DNA of 64,000 nt from Pandoraea pneumonica (GCF_902459645.1 NZ_CABPSK010000004.1:62001-126000), one strand, 5' to 3'; positions 9,042 to 17,268 are shown, numbered from the stretch's first letter. The notes: generated by a model not told the origin, from the letters alone. A program made the numbers and translations.

Positions 9042-9110
9042 AGGGGTAACACCCCGGCGTTCAAGCTGGAGCTGATCAACCCATCGACGCAAGACCGACT
9101 CGGCAACGCC
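9042..9110 (-). pseudogene. Second IS3-type OrfA internal fragment
   Basis: On the minus strand one frame reads G-V-A-E-S-V-L-R-R-W-V-D-Q-L-Q-L-E-R-R-G-V-T-P, matching the helix-turn-helix and linker of another IS3 OrfA subtype (usual form: ES-LRRWV-QL--ERGGVTP). Both sides diverge, and a different frame (9002-9298) is open through it. This is a short scar of a second insertion next to the fragment at 8830-8958. Confidence 0.7.
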
Positions 9111-9723
9111 GACAGCCCGTGGGTTACTAACCATGCGCTAAAGGCTACACCCGCGGGCAGCCACGCCGTGGCTCCGAGCAACCCCGTCGTACCAATTGAC
9201 CGAGCCAGATAGGCAGTCATTAGCCAGACTGCGAAAATGCCTATTCCCCATCCGACTGTGGATGTGAGGCCCAAGGCCGGTCCCGTTGACTTCGGCATTT
9301 TGCGTCCTCAAGAAGCGGTGCATAGGTACTGTAATCCTCTCGAGCCATGGCGCCCGGGGCGTTTCGCGAAGCCAGCCTGCGAGACACATCATGTCGGAGA
9401 CGACGACCGACTCCCGACGCTTCTTTCGCGGCGGCAACCGCCGCGAAAGAAGCGTCGGCATTCAGAGCAGGCGAGGCGAACCGCATCGCAGGGAGGCGGC
9501 TAAACAGACGAGGGACCAGAGCTCCACAGTCAGTTATGGCAAACTGAGGTGACTCCCATCGCGCGGGGCGTAGAAGATGCTCGCCCATCTCTGAGCAATG
9601 CGAACGATCGATTGAAATCCACAGCCAGGAGTCGTCAATCTCGCGAGGTCACGCATGCGCCAGAATACCGCATGGCAGTGACCGCCTATCCGGGAGTGCT
9701 GAATACTTCACGCTTCCTTGCCT
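9111..9723. other. Non-coding/decayed stretch with a long perfect hairpin
   Basis: About 600 bases without a credible intact gene. A minus-strand frame at 9002-9298 encodes a hydrophobic peptide (about two membrane-like segments, V-G-W-G-I-G-I-F-A-V-W-L-M) fused to the IS scar. It may be the N-terminal remnant of a small membrane protein. The stretch also holds the hairpin at 9414-9458. Confidence 0.4.
9414..9458. repeat. Perfect 21-bp inverted repeat, 3-nt loop
   Basis: Arms 9414-9434 and 9438-9458 are exact reverse complements (starting CCGACGCTTCTTTC) around the loop CAA. Neither side carries a T-run, so it is not an ordinary rho-independent terminator. A stem this long and perfect would extrude or form very stable RNA. 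It lies in decayed mobile DNA, so a transposon-end or palindromic duplication is possible. Confidence 0.75.
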
Positions 9724-11370
9724 CTAGCTGGCAAAGATGCGCTTCACCCCAAATGCGCCGCCGATTAACAGATCGCCGTCCGCCATGACTGTTGTGATAC
9801 CGCCAAACGCATTCCAGATTCGGCTCTGATCAGGGAAGATCCAGCGCTCGCGGAGTTCGCCGGTCTGCCAGTCCAGACCTACGTACTGGTAATCGCCGTT
9901 CTCCTTGTGCGCACAATAGAGCAAACCCGTTGCCGCAGACACGACCGGCACCATGATGTCTGAATTGTCCACGTCCCGGTTGATCCACGCCGTGTCGAAC
10001 TGGTGTGTCTGTGGATTCCAGTTGAACTTCTGCACGCCCTTGGGCGCTGGGCGTGTTACGCCAGCGGTGAACGCGTTGGGAGCCCCCGGTGTTTTGACCG
10101 GCTGGGGGTAGGAACCGTTGATGAAAGTCACGCCATAGCCGAGCGCATTCGGCGAAGGTTCGATAGTCAGTTGAGATATCTCGATTCGAGTCTGATCGGC
10201 AATGCGACGGGATTTCGTGCCGGGCTTCTGCTTAAAATCTGCCGGGATAGCGTCTCGCCAGAAGGCGACGGCGTTCGTACCGCTTTCCGCCGCGTCGGCG
10301 ATCACGACAAGCTTGTCCGGATCGTCACCGAACCCAACGAGCGTTGGCGTGGTACCCGATCCTCTTGATATTGCCCCCGCAGCCAGAGCTTTTTCGTCAG
10401 GCGTCCACTCATAACCGGATTCCCAGGCGCCATCTTTCTCGTCAGTCGATAGCGAAGTGCCGTTCCAAATGACCTTGAGCATCCGGCGAGATGTCACCAC
10501 ATAGATCCCATTCTTCTCATCGATCGCGATGCTGTTGTCGACGGCCTCATTCGCGAAAGTAATGAAAGACTTGACGTTCAGGTCTCGATCGAGAACCACT
10601 AGGGCGCCCGGCGCAGCCGCAACGATAAAACCGTCGTAGGTCATGTTCAGACCGATGATGCGCGAAACCGCTTTCGCCGCAGCAGCAGGCATGGCTTTCG
10701 CGACATCAGCAGATTTGACAACGCGAACCGGACCGGAAACGACATTGTCATCCGTCGTTTTCAGAACCTTTGTTCCACCGTAGACGCAGTAATGATAGCC
10801 ATCTCGGTCGAACATGTTATAGACGCCGTTGATCCCATCGGCAGTGGTCACGCCGAGGGCCTCGAATCCGCCAACGGCCGCAAGCATTGCCGCGTCGTCC
10901 CTGGACGCTCGGGCCTGATTGAAGCGATCCAGTAACGCAGCTACTGCCCCATCACTGGCCTTGCCCGCTTTCTCCTCATACCCTGGGTAAGGCAGGAAGG
11001 ACACCGACTCGAAGCGCTTGCCGGTGGCGATGATCTTCCTCACACCCAGCGTCCCGCTCGCAAACAGCACGGTATCCGGGCCGACGTTCTTGATGGTCGG
11101 ATTCGATACCATCAAGTTAGGGACGACCTTCAGATCCGTGTTCAACGTCAAGGATCTTCCTTTGACGGGACCGGCAATAAGGACTGAGTCCGTCGCCCCT
11201 CCATTGAAATGCGAAGTCGGGTAAACGCTATTGGTCAACCACGGGTTTTGCGCGGGCATATTCGGTTGCGCACGTCCCGCAACAGAGTTCTGCGAGGCGC
11301 ATCCGGAGCCGATGGCTGGTATGAGAAGGACACTTGCCCCCGAGAGAATAAAATCGCGACGACTTGTCAT
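9724..11370 (-). CDS. Tat-exported lipoprotein-like protein, probable beta-propeller
   Basis: The start is taken at 11370 because GGAGGAC lies just upstream and the protein then begins M-T-S-R-R-D-F, a twin-arginine signal. A hydrophobic stretch follows, ending G-S-G-C, which looks like a lipobox. The mature ~525 residues are beta-rich, with repeated blades such as G-L-N-M-T-Y-D-G-F-I-V-A-A, G-I-Y-V-V-T-S-R and G-L-L-Y-C-A-H-K. This pattern is seen in quinoprotein or gluconolactonase-like propellers. Tat export suggests folding or cofactor binding before translocation. I recognise no catalytic motif and give no function. It lies between two copies of a 45-bp repeat. Confidence 0.6.
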   Translation of the reverse strand: MTSRRDFILSGASVLLIPAIGSGCASQNSVAGRAQPNMPAQNPWLTNSVYPTSHFNGGATDSVLIAGPVKGRSLTLNTDLKVVPNLMVSNPTIKNVGPDTVLFASGTLGVRKIIATGKRFESVSFLPYPGYEEKAGKASDGAVAALLDRFNQARASRDDAAMLAAVGGFEALGVTTADGINGVYNMFDRDGYHYCVYGGTKVLKTTDDNVVSGPVRVVKSADVAKAMPAAAAKAVSRIIGLNMTYDGFIVAAAPGALVVLDRDLNVKSFITFANEAVDNSIAIDEKNGIYVVTSRRMLKVIWNGTSLSTDEKDGAWESGYEWTPDEKALAAGAISRGSGTTPTLVGFGDDPDKLVVIADAAESGTNAVAFWRDAIPADFKQKPGTKSRRIADQTRIEISQLTIEPSPNALGYGVTFINGSYPQPVKTPGAPNAFTAGVTRPAPKGVQKFNWNPQTHQFDTAWINRDVDNSDIMVPVVSAATGLLYCAHKENGDYQYVGLDWQTGELRERWIFPDQSRIWNAFGGITTVMADGDLLIGGAFGVKRIFAS

Positions 11371-11625
11371 TAAGTCCTCCAGAATTGGAATTTCATCCCG
11401 CGTCAATCGACACAGTGCATCTTGCTAAACGTTACCAATCCGCCTCACGACAGAATATATAAGAAACAACATTTGTCAGCCGTATTTCGTGCTGGCTCGA
11501 TGCGCTCTATTTTTGTCATGGTTGAAATTTTCGCGAAGTCACCAATCCGAGAAATCTCGGTTCGCTGCTCGGCAGCGAGATTTTGCGCTCTGGCTTTTCT
11601 GGCGGGACTTGCTTGCTGACTTATG

Positions 11626-11913
11626 TCATTTCCGATGCGTGCCTCGCTGAATATCTAAACTAAGACGACGATCAGGGCGCACTGAGTAGTATCTTTCCCC
11701 AGACTCATCAATCATTGGGCATCCCGTTGCGAGTGTTGAGAAAAATCTGATTGCGTCCTGCAGTGCGTCTTCGCGCGAAAAGTAGCCCGCGCTACCCTCA
11801 ATAATGGCTCCGGGGCCCCGCGAGTACATTGCCTGGATTGTCCAAACAAAGTAACCGTTGCTGTGCAAGAAGGGAATCGTCAATAGGAAGTGGGTGGGTA
11901 GATGCTGAAGCAT
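11626..11913 (-). CDS. Small hypothetical protein (about 95 aa)
   Basis: The start is set at 11913, where AGGAG lies six bases before the ATG (M-L-Q-H-L-P). The protein contains S-N-G-Y-F-V-W-T-I-Q-A-M-Y and G-Y-F-S-R-E-D-A-L-Q-D-A-I-R-F-F, a short sheet-then-helix arrangement that looks like a genuine small fold. Its 3' end runs through repeat copy 2 (11645-11690), so the C-terminus may have been replaced by a mobile-element end. Function unknown. Confidence 0.5.
   Translation of the reverse strand: MLQHLPTHFLLTIPFLHSNGYFVWTIQAMYSRGPGAIIEGSAGYFSREDALQDAIRFFSTLATGCPMIDESGERYYSVRPDRRLSLDIQRGTHRK
11645..11690. repeat. Dispersed direct repeat, copy 2
   Basis: The sequence beginning CGCTGAATATCTAAACTA repeats 8801-8846 with a handful of substitutions, same orientation, about 2.8 kb apart. 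It is too short and degenerate to be a whole element. It may be a terminal repeat or a conserved end of the same lost insertion sequence. Confidence 0.5.
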
Positions 11914-11946
11914 GTTCACTCCTCTTGGCACCTGTCCTGCGTGACG

Positions 11947-11976
11947 AAAAAAAGCCCACTAGCCAGACTGTGGGCC
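11947..11976 (-). terminator. Rho-independent terminator, minus strand
   Basis: Read on the minus strand, the stem GCCCAC/GTGGGC with a 10-nt loop is followed by seven T residues. It would stop leftward transcription entering the small gene at 11626-11913. No obvious gene ends just to its right. Confidence 0.6.
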
Positions 11977-12648
11977 AGAAACGTTCCACCGAGGGGCCGA
12001 AGGCGGAACGGAGGCGTCGCCTGCTAAAGATTTTCTACTCTATACAACGATGTGCAGTGAAAATCTCCAAACAATCGTTCGATATTCCGTCTAGCGATCG
12101 GCCACACGAGTGCGGTTGACCATGATTTGGGACGCCCGTGCGTGTCGCTTGAGCCCGAAGGGCGACCCAAGGGGTATCTCCCTGCATCTGCGCCGCCAAA
12201 GAAAAAGCCGCTGGCCCGGACCATCAAACAGATTTATAAACCGCAGGGGCGGATGAGTGCTTGTAGTGCGAACGCGTCAAAAATCAGACTTGCGCCCGAA
12301 CTTCTTTCGCGGTTGATGCCTGGGGCGCCGACCGTGTGGGTATTCGTCCCAAACGCCTGCGAGATGTCGCGAGCGCTATGCAGAAGCCTTATGAGGCTGT
12401 CGCGCTCGGCAAATACCTGGTGATCCGACGGGCAATAGACGTCCATTAACGGCCCGTGCCCACCTTCGGATATCGCATGTTCCGCTTCGCATTGGATGTG
12501 CGATCACGCACCAAAGTGACTGACGGGAATTCGACCATCCGGCGAGTGGGGGGCGCTTTGAATATCTCGACCACTAAATCAACTGATATCAAATGTTGGG
12601 ATGTCAGACTGTTGAGAGAGGTGAAAAGACCCTCGCTTTTGATCCCGC
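11977..12648. other. Apparently non-coding or decayed stretch
   Basis: About 670 bases. Short frames exist on both strands (for example 12127-12423 plus and 12234-12446 minus), but none has a convincing ribosome binding site or a recognisable motif. The minus-strand one contains a helix-like S-L-I-R-L-L-H-S-A-R-D-I-S-Q-A and might be a gene remnant. Confidence 0.35.
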
Positions 12649-13458
12649 CTATTTGGTCAGGGATGCGATAAGGAATTTGTTAGTAAGCACACGTCCAATG
12701 ACGTTCAGCTTCAATTGAGCCATTTTTTCGCTCGCATATGCATGACTCACCGGATTTCGAACTGCTCGCCGGTAAGCGCGATAGCTGATCCCAAGAAGCG
12801 CAGGATAGAGCGGCAACATCAACCACTGTGACGACGTGCTCTTTTCAGTTCGATGAACCTCCATCGAACTGAAGCCAGCCAGCATGGACAGCGTCCGAAG
12901 TTGCTGCGCCCCCATCAGAAACAAGTGACCGTAATACCGCTTGTCGCCAGATTCGCCCCAGACGCTCTCCATCGCGCTCGGTGGCGTACCGCGCAGAATC
13001 TCGCTTTCAAAGAAGAGATACGCCAACTTTGACGCCAATGAGCTGCGATTCGGCGTAGTCAGGAATAGCTCTCCGCCCGGCTTGAGGATTCGACAAATCT
13101 CTTGTAACGCCGACAAGTGGTTCGGAAGGTGCTCGATCACCTCCTGCAAAATCACCACATCGACGGAATCGCTTTCGATCGGTAGTCCCTCCATGATGTC
13201 GGCGTATTGCGCGCCGCCTTCCAACTTGCATCTTTCCGGCAGGATGTCGTAAGGCCGCACGTCTGCGCCGAGGTTCCGTAGCACATACGTTGTCCGTCCG
13301 TCCCCGCATGCGAGATCGACAACGGTCTTGCCGCTCCAGTCACTTCGCCCCCTCAGAATCCGGTCGACGTTCTTCCCGATTCCAGCCCCGATTTCTTTCT
13401 CGAACATAGCGGTTTTCTTCTCGACGTTGCTCAACGAACCCTCGGCGTCGGCTACCAA
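12649..13458 (-). CDS. Class I SAM-dependent methyltransferase
   Basis: 269 residues. Motif I, V-V-D-L-A-C-G-D-G-R-T, lies at about 46-56, and the downstream motif D-V-V-I-L-Q-E-V-I-E-H-L-P at about 100-112, followed by L-K-P-G-G-E-L-F-L-T-T-P. These define the Methyltransf_11-type small-molecule or glycan methyltransferases. The C-terminal third carries a hydrophobic segment (W-L-M-L-P-L-Y-P-A-L-L-G-I-S-Y) and basic residues, as in enzymes acting on lipid-linked or surface glycan substrates. The substrate is not deducible. It is divergent from the XRE gene at 13601 and sits alone in the island. Confidence 0.85.
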   Translation of the reverse strand: MVADAEGSLSNVEKKTAMFEKEIGAGIGKNVDRILRGRSDWSGKTVVDLACGDGRTTYVLRNLGADVRPYDILPERCKLEGGAQYADIMEGLPIESDSVDVVILQEVIEHLPNHLSALQEICRILKPGGELFLTTPNRSSLASKLAYLFFESEILRGTPPSAMESVWGESGDKRYYGHLFLMGAQQLRTLSMLAGFSSMEVHRTEKSTSSQWLMLPLYPALLGISYRAYRRAVRNPVSHAYASEKMAQLKLNVIGRVLTNKFLIASLTK

Positions 13459-13600
13459 CCAGCAATCGCATGCGACGAACGAAAGACCGGGGAAGGACTC
13501 AAGGGGAAAACTAAAGAAATCGCATTGTAGAGTAAACTCGACAATGTTTGTCGTGTGTACTACGTCGTTAATCAGTCGTCATACGGGCATCCTGCCCGGC

Positions 13601-13927
13601 ATGGCAAAGAAGAAACTCCCGGCACCTGCCGTCCCATCGACCATCTCCGAGGCGATCGGCCGACGCATCAAGGAGTGCCGTCATGAAGTGGAAAAGTCGC
13701 AGGAAACACTAGCTTTTGAGGCGCAGGTGGACCGCACCTACATATCCGCAATCGAGCGAGGGATTGCGAATCCCACCATCGAAACAATTGCGAATATCTG
13801 CTTCGCGCTCGGCTACACGTTGTCGGAACTGTTCGCAACGCTTGATGACGTGTCACTCGAACCGACCGGCGAGCGCCGGACAAACGCCGCCACTCCGCCG
13901 GAAATCAAACGCACCCGGCTGAGATAG
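13601..13927 (+). CDS. XRE-family transcriptional regulator
   Basis: 108 residues from the ATG at 13601 (M-A-K-K-K-L-P). A helix-turn-helix fills about residues 22-75: S-Q-E-T-L-A-F-E-A-Q-V-D-R-T-Y-I-S-A-I-E-R-G, then N-P-T-I-E-T-I-A-N-I. This is a typical Cro/CI-type single-domain regulator of about 100 aa, common in mobile elements where it controls excision, restriction or toxin genes. An upstream in-frame ATG at 13544 is possible, but there is no clear ribosome site for either. It ends just before a GC-rich hairpin at 13962-13985. Confidence 0.85.
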   Translation: MAKKKLPAPAVPSTISEAIGRRIKECRHEVEKSQETLAFEAQVDRTYISAIERGIANPTIETIANICFALGYTLSELFATLDDVSLEPTGERRTNAATPPEIKRTRLR

Positions 13928-13961
13928 GGGTTTACCCTTGGTTAATCATGCGCGGCGTCGC

Positions 13962-13985
13962 GGCCCTAGTCACGCTAGGGCCGCT
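13962..13985. terminator. GC-rich hairpin after the XRE gene
   Basis: CGGCCCTA and TAGGGCCG flank a 7-nt loop about 40 bases after the XRE stop codon. There is no T-run, so it may be a weak or factor-dependent terminator or a regulatory hairpin. Confidence 0.35.
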
Positions 13986-14524
13986 GTATCAGACGGGGGT
14001 GTCCAACCCCTGTCCTGCACGAAACAGAGCCCATCCAAACGCGTTTTATGGCCCGGAGAAGCCATTGCGCCGTGGTGTTTGGCCCGTGCACGGACACAAA
14101 CCCCACCCAATTGTTGCAAGAAAGCAACAATTGGCACTATCGCCGGTATTGTTGACTCGGCGTCGCGACCGAAAATGCAGCGAAAACTGTGCTAGGATTT
14201 CCGAAAATTACGAATAATTCATGCGAATTTTTCTGATTTTTTGAGGATTTATTTCTCGAATCGGTGTTTTTTGTCTGATCAACCCGAAAGTGATCCTCCT
14301 GGTTCGAAGCTTCCTCGGTGACGTCAATCGCCTGCAGCAATGCCGCTCATCTCTGCGTTTTTCCTCGCACTTGAGCAGTCGACCGAACGCCAACTTCAGG
14401 TGTCTTCGGGCTAACGCCGAACGGCGCGCCTAAGTCTCCATCGACTGATTCCCCTAAGCCTTAAATTTCCTTTTTCCGCATCGGCGGTGGCCTGTTTTCG
14501 CCTATTTATTTAGTACACCTATAT
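13986..14524. other. Intergenic region upstream of the 14525 operon
   Basis: Short frames on both strands overlap here without support. The segment from about 14160 to 14524 is AT-rich, including cctatttatttag shortly before 14525, and probably contains the promoter of the two-gene operon. Confidence 0.35.
14107..14134. repeat. Perfect 11-bp inverted repeat
   Basis: CCAATTGTTGC, the spacer AAGAAA, then GCAACAATTGG. It lies in the ~600-bp gene-free interval 13928-14524 between the XRE gene and the small-protein operon. It could be an operator for one of the two XRE regulators nearby. Confidence 0.5.
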
Positions 14525-14821
14525 ATGAAAAGCGATCAACCTAAAGAACATAAATTTCCACTCGGCGACATTCTCGCCACAGCCGGGGCCGTCGAAGTAC
14601 TTAATCGCACAAACACGAACGCCGTTGAACTGCTGAGACGCCATGTTTCAGGTGACTGGGGCGTCGTGTGTGCAGCCGACGCACTGTTTAACGAGCAAGC
14701 AATTACTGGGAAGGGGAGGATTCTTTCTGCGTACGAGATTGGGCCTCAGAGGGAGCGGGTATGGATCATTACTGAGGCTGACCGAAGCGCTACGACCATC
14801 TTGAAGTCGGCGGAATGCTGA
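14525..14821 (+). CDS. Small plasmid/island-associated conserved protein
   Basis: 98 residues with the signature F-P-L-G-D-I-L-A-T-A-G-A near the start, L-L-R-R-H-V-S-G-D-W-G in the middle and W-I-I-T-E-A-D-R-S-A-T-T-I-L near the end. I recognise this as a small protein family very common on plasmids and integrative elements (often called plasmid-related protein), of unknown function. Its stop overlaps the next gene's start region, so translation is probably coupled. Its presence supports the mobile origin of this region. Confidence 0.8.
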   Translation: MKSDQPKEHKFPLGDILATAGAVEVLNRTNTNAVELLRRHVSGDWGVVCAADALFNEQAITGKGRILSAYEIGPQRERVWIITEADRSATTILKSAEC

Positions 14822-15498
14822 TGGAGCTCACAGTGCAAAAACTTCATCCAGCACTGAGATCGGGAAGACGTCTGTTTATCGACGGATCGGACTCACCCAC
14901 GTTCAGTTTTCAGGGCAGCTTCGATTCTTCGTGCGCGTTGCATGCAACTGCCATGGCGCTTGCGCTGCAACGTCGGATGCTGAACCCGCTGCGGCCGACG
15001 TCTCGATACAACCCGGACGAGCGCAAGTTCATCCGCCAAGTTCTTCCGTACTGGCATTCAGGAATCTCTATGGCAGACCTGCATACCTTGATTTGGGAGC
15101 TGAACCTTGGGCTTAGACCGCTCCTCTTCGAAGGTACTCACTCCGATGTGATTCGATTCTGCGAGCAGGAAGTTCGACAAGGGTGGCCGGTAGTGATGGC
15201 TTTTCGAGAGAGCCATCGAGTTGGCCAACACGCCGTCCTGATTGTCGGGGTTGAAGGTCGACAGATTGGACGAGTGTTCGATGGGCACACTCTCTTGGCA
15301 ATTGACTCGTCGGAAGGTGAGCCAAGTCTAGCGGCTTACAACGCTCGCCTGACGTGGGCCAACGGCAATCGAACCTGCGACGGACATTCCGTCTACGAAA
15401 CCACGTTTGATCGAAAACGAGTGGTCGTAACAGAAGCTATATCGCTTCGCTCGGTGAGTAAGAGGCGGCGACGCTCAGACAGGCCGCCGAAGTCGTAG
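14815..15498 (+). CDS. C39/papain-like cysteine peptidase-fold protein
   Basis: 227 residues from 14815 (an alternative ATG is at 14821). The arrangement S-C-A-L-H-A-T-A-M-A-L at about 41 (candidate nucleophilic Cys at a helix start), Q-H-A-V-L-I-V-G-V at about 143 (candidate His) and A-I-D-S-S-E-G at about 163 (candidate Asp) matches the Cys-His-Asp order of C39-like and other papain-fold peptidases. There is no signal peptide or transporter domain, so it is not a typical bacteriocin exporter. The C-terminus is strongly basic (R-R-R-R). It overlaps the preceding small gene. A role in element maintenance, toxin maturation or defence is possible but unproven. Confidence 0.6.
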   Translation: MLMELTVQKLHPALRSGRRLFIDGSDSPTFSFQGSFDSSCALHATAMALALQRRMLNPLRPTSRYNPDERKFIRQVLPYWHSGISMADLHTLIWELNLGLRPLLFEGTHSDVIRFCEQEVRQGWPVVMAFRESHRVGQHAVLIVGVEGRQIGRVFDGHTLLAIDSSEGEPSLAAYNARLTWANGNRTCDGHSVYETTFDRKRVVVTEAISLRSVSKRRRRSDRPPKS

Positions 15499-15598
15499 CG
15501 AATGGGCTCAATGCGCTCGGAAATTTCGAGCTCTCCTGGGCGTGCTCACGGCGAGTCGGGAAAGCTAGGCGAGCACTTGAAGAACCAGGCGGACGTGC

Positions 15599-15991
15599 TC
15601 ACACCCCCTTCTTGCCTGACTTCGTGCCGACACGCTGTGAGCGCCTTCCTTGTGTCGTATCCAGAAGGGCAAGGGCGTCATCGACCAACCGCTCGACGAT
15701 TTCCTGCTGTGCTGGTGTCAGCGATGAAAGCTTTTCGTGAACTCTCGACGCGCGGTCGTGTGAACTGATTCCGGCCGTGTTGAACAAGTCAGCAAGTCGG
15801 CACTGAAGATTATCTGCAATACCGGCGAGGCGCTCCAAGCTTGGGATCAGTGTCCCTCGTTCTATCCGCGAAAGCGACGACTGTTCAACCTGGATCAGCT
15901 CGGACAACCGTTCCTGAGTCATGTCGAGTGCCTTTCGGCGCGCTGCAATGGCTGCCCCAATTGACCGTGCGAGCTGATCTACGTTGCCCAA
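15599..15991 (-). CDS. XRE-family transcriptional regulator, TTG start
   Basis: The best start is TTG at 15991, because AAGGAGG lies nine bases upstream on the minus strand; the upstream ATG at 16039 has no such site. The ~130-residue product has a helix-turn-helix at about 15-70 (M-T-Q-E-R-L-S-E-L-I-Q-V-E-Q-S-S-L-S-R-I-E-R-G) and a helical C-terminal extension (P-A-Q-Q-E-I-V-E-R-L-V-D-D-A-L-A-L-L), perhaps for dimerisation. It converges with the cysteine-peptidase operon and is divergent from the exported protein at 16132, which it may regulate. Confidence 0.85.
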   Translation of the reverse strand: MGNVDQLARSIGAAIAARRKALDMTQERLSELIQVEQSSLSRIERGTLIPSLERLAGIADNLQCRLADLFNTAGISSHDRASRVHEKLSSLTPAQQEIVERLVDDALALLDTTQGRRSQRVGTKSGKKGV

Positions 15992-16131
15992 GCCTGAAAC
16001 CCTCCTTGTTTGACGGGAAAGTGTCAGCCGTGAGCGCACTACTGGAGAAGGGCGTCATAACGAATAATATTCGTCATGTAGAATATTTTGGAAAAGTAAG
16101 TAAACCTTCAATTGCGATGGGGATTTTCATC

Positions 16132-16722
16132 ATGAAACTTGCACGTATTTTTGCTGTTGCTGCTGCATTTGCTTCACCAGTTGCTCACGCTCAGCTCAAT
16201 CAGATTCTCGGGGTGATCCAGTCGGCGCAAAGTGCCGCAACTCAAGCAGCACAGGTATTACCGCAGCAGTCTGGGCAGAATGCTACGCAGAGCCAGGACG
16301 CAACATATCGAGCCCAGACGGATCAAAGAGCGGCGGCCGGAAAACAGCGGGCACAGCAAATGGTCGCGGAGCAGGATGCGGCAGACATTGCGAAGTACAA
16401 GGCTTCGCAGCAACGCGGCCAGCAGGAAGCAAAAACGCAACGGGACGAAGCGACGAAAGTGGCCGCAGCGTGCCCTGCATTAGTGGACGAGAGATACAAC
16501 ATCGCCGAGCGTTTCATTCGCTGCCGAAATCAAGGGCTAACCATGCCACAGCAAATGACTTTCGTTGGTGGGATGCCTGTCCTTGCGCAAGCTTACATGG
16601 CGTCCATGCTGCAGGACGTCTATGAGGACGACGTAACGAGTCCAGCAAAAGGTGCTGCCATCACCGACTACTACGATGGTTGCTATCGTCGCGGCACGCC
16701 ATGTGTGCGCCGGAAGTGGTGA
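16132..16722 (+). CDS. Exported Q/A-rich hypothetical protein
   Basis: 196 residues from the ATG at 16132, with GGGGA a few bases upstream. A clear Sec signal peptide (M-K-L-A-R-I-F-A-V-A-A-A-F-A, cleavage after A-H-A) precedes a long Q/A/R/K-rich helical segment (about 25-110) resembling a coiled coil. A compact C-terminal part has paired cysteines (A-A-C-P, R-C-R, G-C-Y, P-C-V). It is probably periplasmic. I recognise no family. It lies inside the island close to the tRNA-Pro scar. Confidence 0.6.
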   Translation: MKLARIFAVAAAFASPVAHAQLNQILGVIQSAQSAATQAAQVLPQQSGQNATQSQDATYRAQTDQRAAAGKQRAQQMVAEQDAADIAKYKASQQRGQQEAKTQRDEATKVAAACPALVDERYNIAERFIRCRNQGLTMPQQMTFVGGMPVLAQAYMASMLQDVYEDDVTSPAKGAAITDYYDGCYRRGTPCVRRKW

Positions 16723-16966
16723 CTATTCGAGATGCTGTCCGCCCAAGTTCATGCGGGCGGACAGCAAACTGTAACAACTAACTGACCAACGGCTGCTAAC
16801 GGCCAGAAGCGGTCTCTCGACGATTGCGTGTGGAATCGAGACAATGACAGTTCGCTTTCAGTCTGAATCTTAATCTGTCAACACAGCGATCTTCTTGTTG
16901 AATCGGAATTCCCCGAAAATGGCGAGGCTATCCGGCTAGTGAAAAATCAACGGTTTAGGAAAACTC

Positions 16967-17206
16967 ATGAAGCCCGCTATCCGACTCGAATATCTACATC
17001 ATCAGTGTCAACGCCTCATCTACGAGGACGAGTTCGGGATTGTCGAGGGCGTGGTCGAATATGGTGTGGACGGGGGGCTGTTGCTTTGGGAAGGCGATTT
17101 TCATTGTTCTGCTGAACGCCGCGCACGCCTAATAGCTGAGGCTGAGGAATACATGGCGGCCAAAGGAGGGCGATGTACGGTCCTCCGGGGCAAGTCGCGC
17201 ATCTGA
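16967..17206 (+). CDS. Small hypothetical protein (79 aa)
   Basis: Starts at 16967 with AGGA about eight bases upstream. The protein has no signal or membrane segment and is acidic in the middle (Y-E-D-E-F-G-I-V-E-G-V-V-E-Y-G-V-D-G-G). I do not recognise it. It is the last gene-like frame before the element's right end. Confidence 0.45.
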   Translation: MKPAIRLEYLHHQCQRLIYEDEFGIVEGVVEYGVDGGLLLWEGDFHCSAERRARLIAEAEEYMAAKGGRCTVLRGKSRI

Positions 17207-17268
17207 GGCAACTTCCGCTCAGGGTCGGAAGGAGTCATTTGGCGTACGGCGGGGCTGCTGCTCCCGAA

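Noticed and set aside
12234-12446. Minus-strand 70-codon frame as a gene
   Set aside because: Contains one helix-like segment but lacks a ribosome site and known family; kept only as a possible remnant in the region note.
14107-14134. CRISPR-like repeat
   Set aside because: A single inverted repeat; no repeated spacer-repeat units or cas genes were seen anywhere in the window.
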